DNA of 8,458 bases from DAOTVD01 sp034437075 (GTDB lineage: Bacteria > Chloroflexota > Anaerolineae > Aggregatilineales > J027), in the NCBI GenBank assembly GCA_034437075.1, contig DAOTVD010000451.1:1-8458 (forward strand), read 5' to 3'. Of the stretch, positions 6,410 through 8,458 are shown in pieces. The notes beneath the pieces are model-generated. The model was not told the DNA's origin. It did no database searches and saw only the letters and a list, made by a program, of their open reading frames with translations. Numbering within the stretch: position 1 is the first letter of the stretch; every line of letters begins with the position of its first letter. The position numbers and the translations under genes were made by a program.

Positions 6410-6425
6410 CCCCCTTAGGAGGGGT
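6404..6425. promoter_or_regulatory. Candidate operator ACCCC-N8-GGGGT, second copy
   Basis: Plus-strand bases 6408-6425 form ACCCC-CCTTAGGA-GGGGT, with the same arm sequence and spacing as the element at 2301-2318. The 22-base block including GGTC at its left edge matches 17 of 22 positions of 2297-2318. A second inverted repeat, GGGGTG-GT-CACCCC (6399-6412), overlaps it here and is only partly kept in the other copy. Confidence 0.5.
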
Positions 6426-6494
6426 TTTCGAGGGGGGCGCGACATCAGCATTTTGTGGCGGCGGGCGAGGCCCTCGATAAGCTGAATTTTAGCG

Positions 6495-6605
6495 TTTCCA
6501 GAAAAAATAATTACCCCCCCTCCCCGAATTCAGGGAGGGGCTATTATGCGCACGAGTAAGTTCTCCCCCCGAATTCGGGGGGAGCTAGAGGGGGGTAAAA
6601 TCAAG
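6495..6605 (-). repeat. Palindromic G-rich repeat, copy C (inverted)
   Basis: Reverse-oriented copy of the repeat at 308-431. It keeps the CTTGATTT-TACCCCCC end (6605-6590), a perfect 22-base GAATTC-centred palindrome (6563-6584), the ACTTACTCGTGCGCATAATA spacer and the second GAATTC palindrome. The G-tract region has shrunk, losing about 12 bases, so the four-tract motif of copies A and B is gone. The surrounding gene-free stretch also holds the upstream promoter elements and copy D; nothing further is recognised at 6426-6494 or 6606-6656. Confidence 0.85.
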
Positions 6606-6656
6606 CCGGTATCCTTTTCGACAAAAGCAAGCGGCATAGTTAAATACTTGGAAAAG

Positions 6657-6705
6657 CCTAAGTCCTCCCCACCAATTCGGGGGGGGGAGCGGAGAGGGGC
6701 GTAAA
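6657..6705 (-). repeat. Degenerate partial repeat, copy D
   Basis: Read on the minus strand, the segment TTTAC-GCCCCTCTCCGCTC, a long C-run and GAATT resembles the left third of copies B and C, ending near a weak ACTTA match. The centre is GAATTGG instead of GAATTC, and the second palindrome and AT-rich end are missing. An isolated GGAAAAGCCTA just before it (6650-6660) recalls the AT-rich end of copy A in the opposite orientation. This is probably a decayed fragment. Confidence 0.5.
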
Positions 6706-6745
6706 GTCCCCAGTTGACGGATTGCCCCGATGGCCTGGCGCGCGC

Positions 6746-6754
6746 TGGTAGAAT
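6746..6754 (+). promoter_or_regulatory. Candidate extended -10 promoter of cysK-cysE
   Basis: TG-G-TAGAAT is an extended -10 element 43 bases before the ATG of cysK. No good -35 lies at 16-18 bases: TTGCCC at 6722-6727 leaves 21 bases and TTGACG at 6714-6719 leaves 29, both too far. Extended -10 promoters can work without a -35. No regulator site or riboswitch is apparent in the leader of about 36 bases. Confidence 0.4.
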
Positions 6755-6784
6755 ATGATTGGACGCTATTCTTGAACAACCACT

Positions 6785-6788
6785 GGAG
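6785..6788 (+). promoter_or_regulatory. Ribosome binding site deciding the cysK start
   Basis: GGAG is followed by 8 bases and ATG at 6797. An in-frame TTG at 6794 would leave only 5 bases and is a rarer start. The ATG gives the family-typical beginning MKIANNITELIGNTPL. Confidence 0.75.
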
Positions 6789-6796
6789 AAACATTG

Positions 6797-7729
6797 ATGA
6801 AAATCGCCAACAACATCACCGAACTCATCGGCAATACCCCGCTAGTGTATGTGCAGCGCCTGACGGCTGGGCTCGATGTGCGGGTGGCCGCCAAGCTCGA
6901 ATATTTTAACCCCGCGCATAGTGTGAAAGACCGGATTGGCGTGTCGATGATCGAGGCGGCAGAACGCGCCGGGCAAATCGGGCCAGATACGGTTATCGTA
7001 GAGCCCACCAGCGGGAATACGGGCGTTGCGCTGGCGATGGTGTGCGCCCAACGCGGCTATCGGCTCATCCTCGTCATGCCCGAATCCATGAGCATTGAGC
7101 GCCGTAAATTATTGCGCGCCTACGGCGCCGAGTTGATCCTGACCCCCGGCACGGGCGGGATGGGCGCGGCCATTGCCAAAGCGGAGGAACTCGCGGCGGC
7201 AGACCCGCATGTCTGGATTCCGCAGCAGTTTCAGAACCCGGCCAACCCGCAGATTCACCGCGAAACAACCGCCGATGAAATCTGGCGGGATACCGATGGG
7301 CAAGTGGATATACTCGTCGCGGGCATCGGCACCGGGGGGACGATTACAGGCATTGGCGAGGTGCTGAAAGAGCGCAAACCCGGCCTGCAAGTCGTGGCCG
7401 TCGAACCAGCCGATTCCCCTGTGCTTTCGGGCGGCGAACCGGGGCCGCATCCGATCCAGGGCATCGGCGCCGGGTTCGTGCCCGACATCCTGAATACGCA
7501 CATTTTTGATGCGGTCGTGCGGGTGAGTGGCGAAGATACCCTACACACGGCCCGCCGCATGGCCACCGAAGAAGGTCTGTTGGTCGGCATTTCGGCGGGG
7601 GCGGCGATGTGGGCGGCCTTGCACGTCGGCGCGCGCCCCGAAAACCAGGGTAAATTGATCGTCGTGATTATCCCGTCCTTTGGCGAGCGCTATCTTTCGA
7701 CGCCGCTTTATGCCCATCTGGATGACTAA
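6797..7729 (+). CDS. cysK: Cysteine synthase (O-acetylserine sulfhydrylase)
   Basis: A PLP-dependent enzyme of 310 residues, a normal length for the family. It joins O-acetyl-L-serine with sulfide to make L-cysteine and acetate in the cytoplasm, the last step of cysteine synthesis. Visible signatures are the N-terminal ELIGNTPLV (9-17); NPAHSVKDR (38-46) with the PLP Schiff-base lysine K44; the substrate loop TSGNTG (71-76); QFQNPANPQIH (144-154); the phosphate-binding loop GTGGT (178-182); GIGAGFVP (222-229), the conserved loop near the active site; GISAGAA (264-270), where the residue placing the pyridine nitrogen is found; and the C-terminal GERYLST. All key residues are present. CysK, CysM and cystathionine beta-synthase-like proteins are close relatives, but the length, the motifs and the adjacent cysE favour CysK. 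cysE follows after 3 bases, so the two are almost certainly co-transcribed. Confidence 0.95.
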   Translation: MKIANNITELIGNTPLVYVQRLTAGLDVRVAAKLEYFNPAHSVKDRIGVSMIEAAERAGQIGPDTVIVEPTSGNTGVALAMVCAQRGYRLILVMPESMSIERRKLLRAYGAELILTPGTGGMGAAIAKAEELAAADPHVWIPQQFQNPANPQIHRETTADEIWRDTDGQVDILVAGIGTGGTITGIGEVLKERKPGLQVVAVEPADSPVLSGGEPGPHPIQGIGAGFVPDILNTHIFDAVVRVSGEDTLHTARRMATEEGLLVGISAGAAMWAALHVGARPENQGKLIVVIIPSFGERYLSTPLYAHLDD

Positions 7730-7732
7730 ACT

Positions 7733-8401
7733 ATGTTGTATATGCGTGAAGATATTCTGTGTGCCCTGAAGCGAGACCCAGCGGCCACCAATGCGCTCTA
7801 TGTCTGCTTGTTTTGGCCGGGCTTGCACGCCATCTGGGCGCATCGCATCGCGCATGCCCTCTGGCGGGCGCGTCTAAAATTGTTCGCGCTGTTGATTGCC
7901 TCGGTGGCGCGCGCGCTAACGGGCATCGAGATTCACCCCGGCGCGCGCATCGGGCGGCGTTTCTTCATCGACCATGGCATGGGGGTCGTTATCGGAGAAA
8001 CCACCGAAATTGGTTCGGATGTCACACTGTATCACGGGGTCACGCTGGGCGGGGTGAGCCTGAAACCGGGCAAACGGCACCCGACCATCGAATCGGGGGT
8101 GGTGGTGGGGGCCGGGGCGAAGGTGCTCGGCGCCATCGTCATCGGCGAAAATACGCGCATCGGCGCTAACGCGGTGGTCGTGCGCGATGTACCGCCGGAG
8201 AACGTGGTCGTTGGCGTTCCGGGTAAAGCCATCCGCCCCGGCTTGGAAAAACGCACCCAGCCCGATTTAGAGCATGGCGATTTGCCCGACATCATTACCG
8301 AGCAGTTGCGCTATGTCTACGTGCGGCTGAATGCGCTGGAAGAACAAGCCGGTATCGAAAAGCCCGCGTCTGACTTTCCTGACTTGGAGTACTATATTTG
8401 A
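7733..8401 (+). CDS. cysE: Serine O-acetyltransferase (short form)
   Basis: Transfers acetyl from acetyl-CoA to L-serine, giving the O-acetylserine used by CysK; this is the committed and usually cysteine-inhibited step. With 222 residues it is the short bacterial form (E. coli CysE is longer at its helical N-terminus). Helices fill about residues 1-60. A left-handed beta-helix of hexapeptide repeats follows, from GIEIHPGARIG (64-74) through IDHGMGVVIGETTEIG (79-94), YHGVTLGG (100-107), GKRHPTI (113-119) and GAGAKVLG (126-133) to NTRIGANAVV. H81 matches the catalytic histidine of the E. coli enzyme (H158), and E66 sits where E. coli has the partner D143, a usual change in short forms. The C-terminus is acidic and ends DLEYYI; the final Ile fits docking into the CysK active site to form the cysteine synthase complex. 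The start could also be ATG 7742 (three residues shorter); neither has a strong ribosome site, suggesting coupling to cysK. Confidence 0.94.
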   Translation: MLYMREDILCALKRDPAATNALYVCLFWPGLHAIWAHRIAHALWRARLKLFALLIASVARALTGIEIHPGARIGRRFFIDHGMGVVIGETTEIGSDVTLYHGVTLGGVSLKPGKRHPTIESGVVVGAGAKVLGAIVIGENTRIGANAVVVRDVPPENVVVGVPGKAIRPGLEKRTQPDLEHGDLPDIITEQLRYVYVRLNALEEQAGIEKPASDFPDLEYYI

Positions 8402-8458
8402 TGTATCTCGCCAACAACGGCGGGCGCGGCCCCGTCGCGATAGACATGTGCGGTATCA
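8401..8458 (+). CDS. Start of an unidentified gene, truncated by the window end
   Basis: ATG at 8401 overlaps the TGA of cysE by one base (TGATG), with GGAG at 8386-8389, 11 bases upstream. Nineteen codons are open to the window edge, starting MYLANNGGRGPVAIDMCG. The overlap and the ribosome site suggest a third, translationally coupled gene of the cysteine operon. There is too little sequence to recognise a family, and no sulfur-metabolism motif is visible. Confidence 0.5.
   Translation, partial: MYLANNGGRGPVAIDMCGI

Noticed and set aside
6345..6796. Riboswitch or T-box upstream of the cysteine operon
   Set aside because: The leader from the likely promoter to cysK is only about 36 bases, too short for a T-box or SAM riboswitch, and the longer stretch upstream is repeats.
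7109..7501. 130-residue minus-strand frame within cysK
   Set aside because: Antisense to the strongly conserved cysK coding region; a by-product of codon bias.
7759..8169. 136-residue plus-strand frame overlapping cysE
   Set aside because: Out-of-frame reading of cysE; the cysE frame has full hexapeptide-repeat and catalytic motifs.

Overview
The window looks like a chromosomal segment of a Chloroflexota bacterium, most likely Anaerolineae-like. This rests on three things: the architecture of the large regulator (N-terminal LuxR-type helix-turn-helix, then an NB-ARC ATPase and a helical-repeat tail), secreted SH3-like and propeller-like proteins with Pro/Thr-rich tails, and the style of the cysK-cysE pair. 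No rRNA, tRNA or marker protein confirms it, so the placement is an inference.

Layout. Bases 3-176 hold the last 57 codons of a gene cut by the window edge, probably a transposase. Bases 177-481 carry no gene. They hold two direct copies (A and B) of a palindromic, G-rich repeat of about 110-125 bp and the terminator of the next gene. Then comes a three-gene island: (1) a secreted, cysteine-paired SH3-like protein on the minus strand (482-2239); (2) a divergent LuxR-HTH/NB-ARC/TPR-like regulator on the plus strand (2381-4804); (3) a secreted propeller-like protein with a Pro/Thr-rich tail on the minus strand (4851-6344), convergent with the regulator. The gene-free stretch 6345-6796 holds the promoter of the third gene, two further copies of the repeat in the opposite orientation (C and D), and the promoter of the cysteine operon. 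That operon, cysK-cysE (6797-8401), is followed by an overlapping gene that runs off the window.

How the genes may work together. The two secreted-protein genes have unrelated bodies but matching ends. Upstream, each has a 22-base block (17 of 22 identical) containing the inverted repeat ACCCC-N8-GGGGT. This block overlaps a candidate -35 (GTGACC), which lies exactly 17 bases from a candidate -10 (TAAGAT or TATGCT). Downstream, both encode a C-terminal INPTA-x-P-GR-like tail in similar codons, followed by a hairpin-plus-T terminator. At the divergent promoter the same block also touches the perfect TATAAT of the regulator gene. The simplest reading is a small regulon in which the STAND-type regulator, or another factor, controls itself and two exported proteins. 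This is inferred from the sequence alone.

The cysteine operon is conventional. CysE makes O-acetylserine and CysK converts it with sulfide to cysteine. CysE ends in isoleucine, as expected for a partner that docks in the CysK active site.
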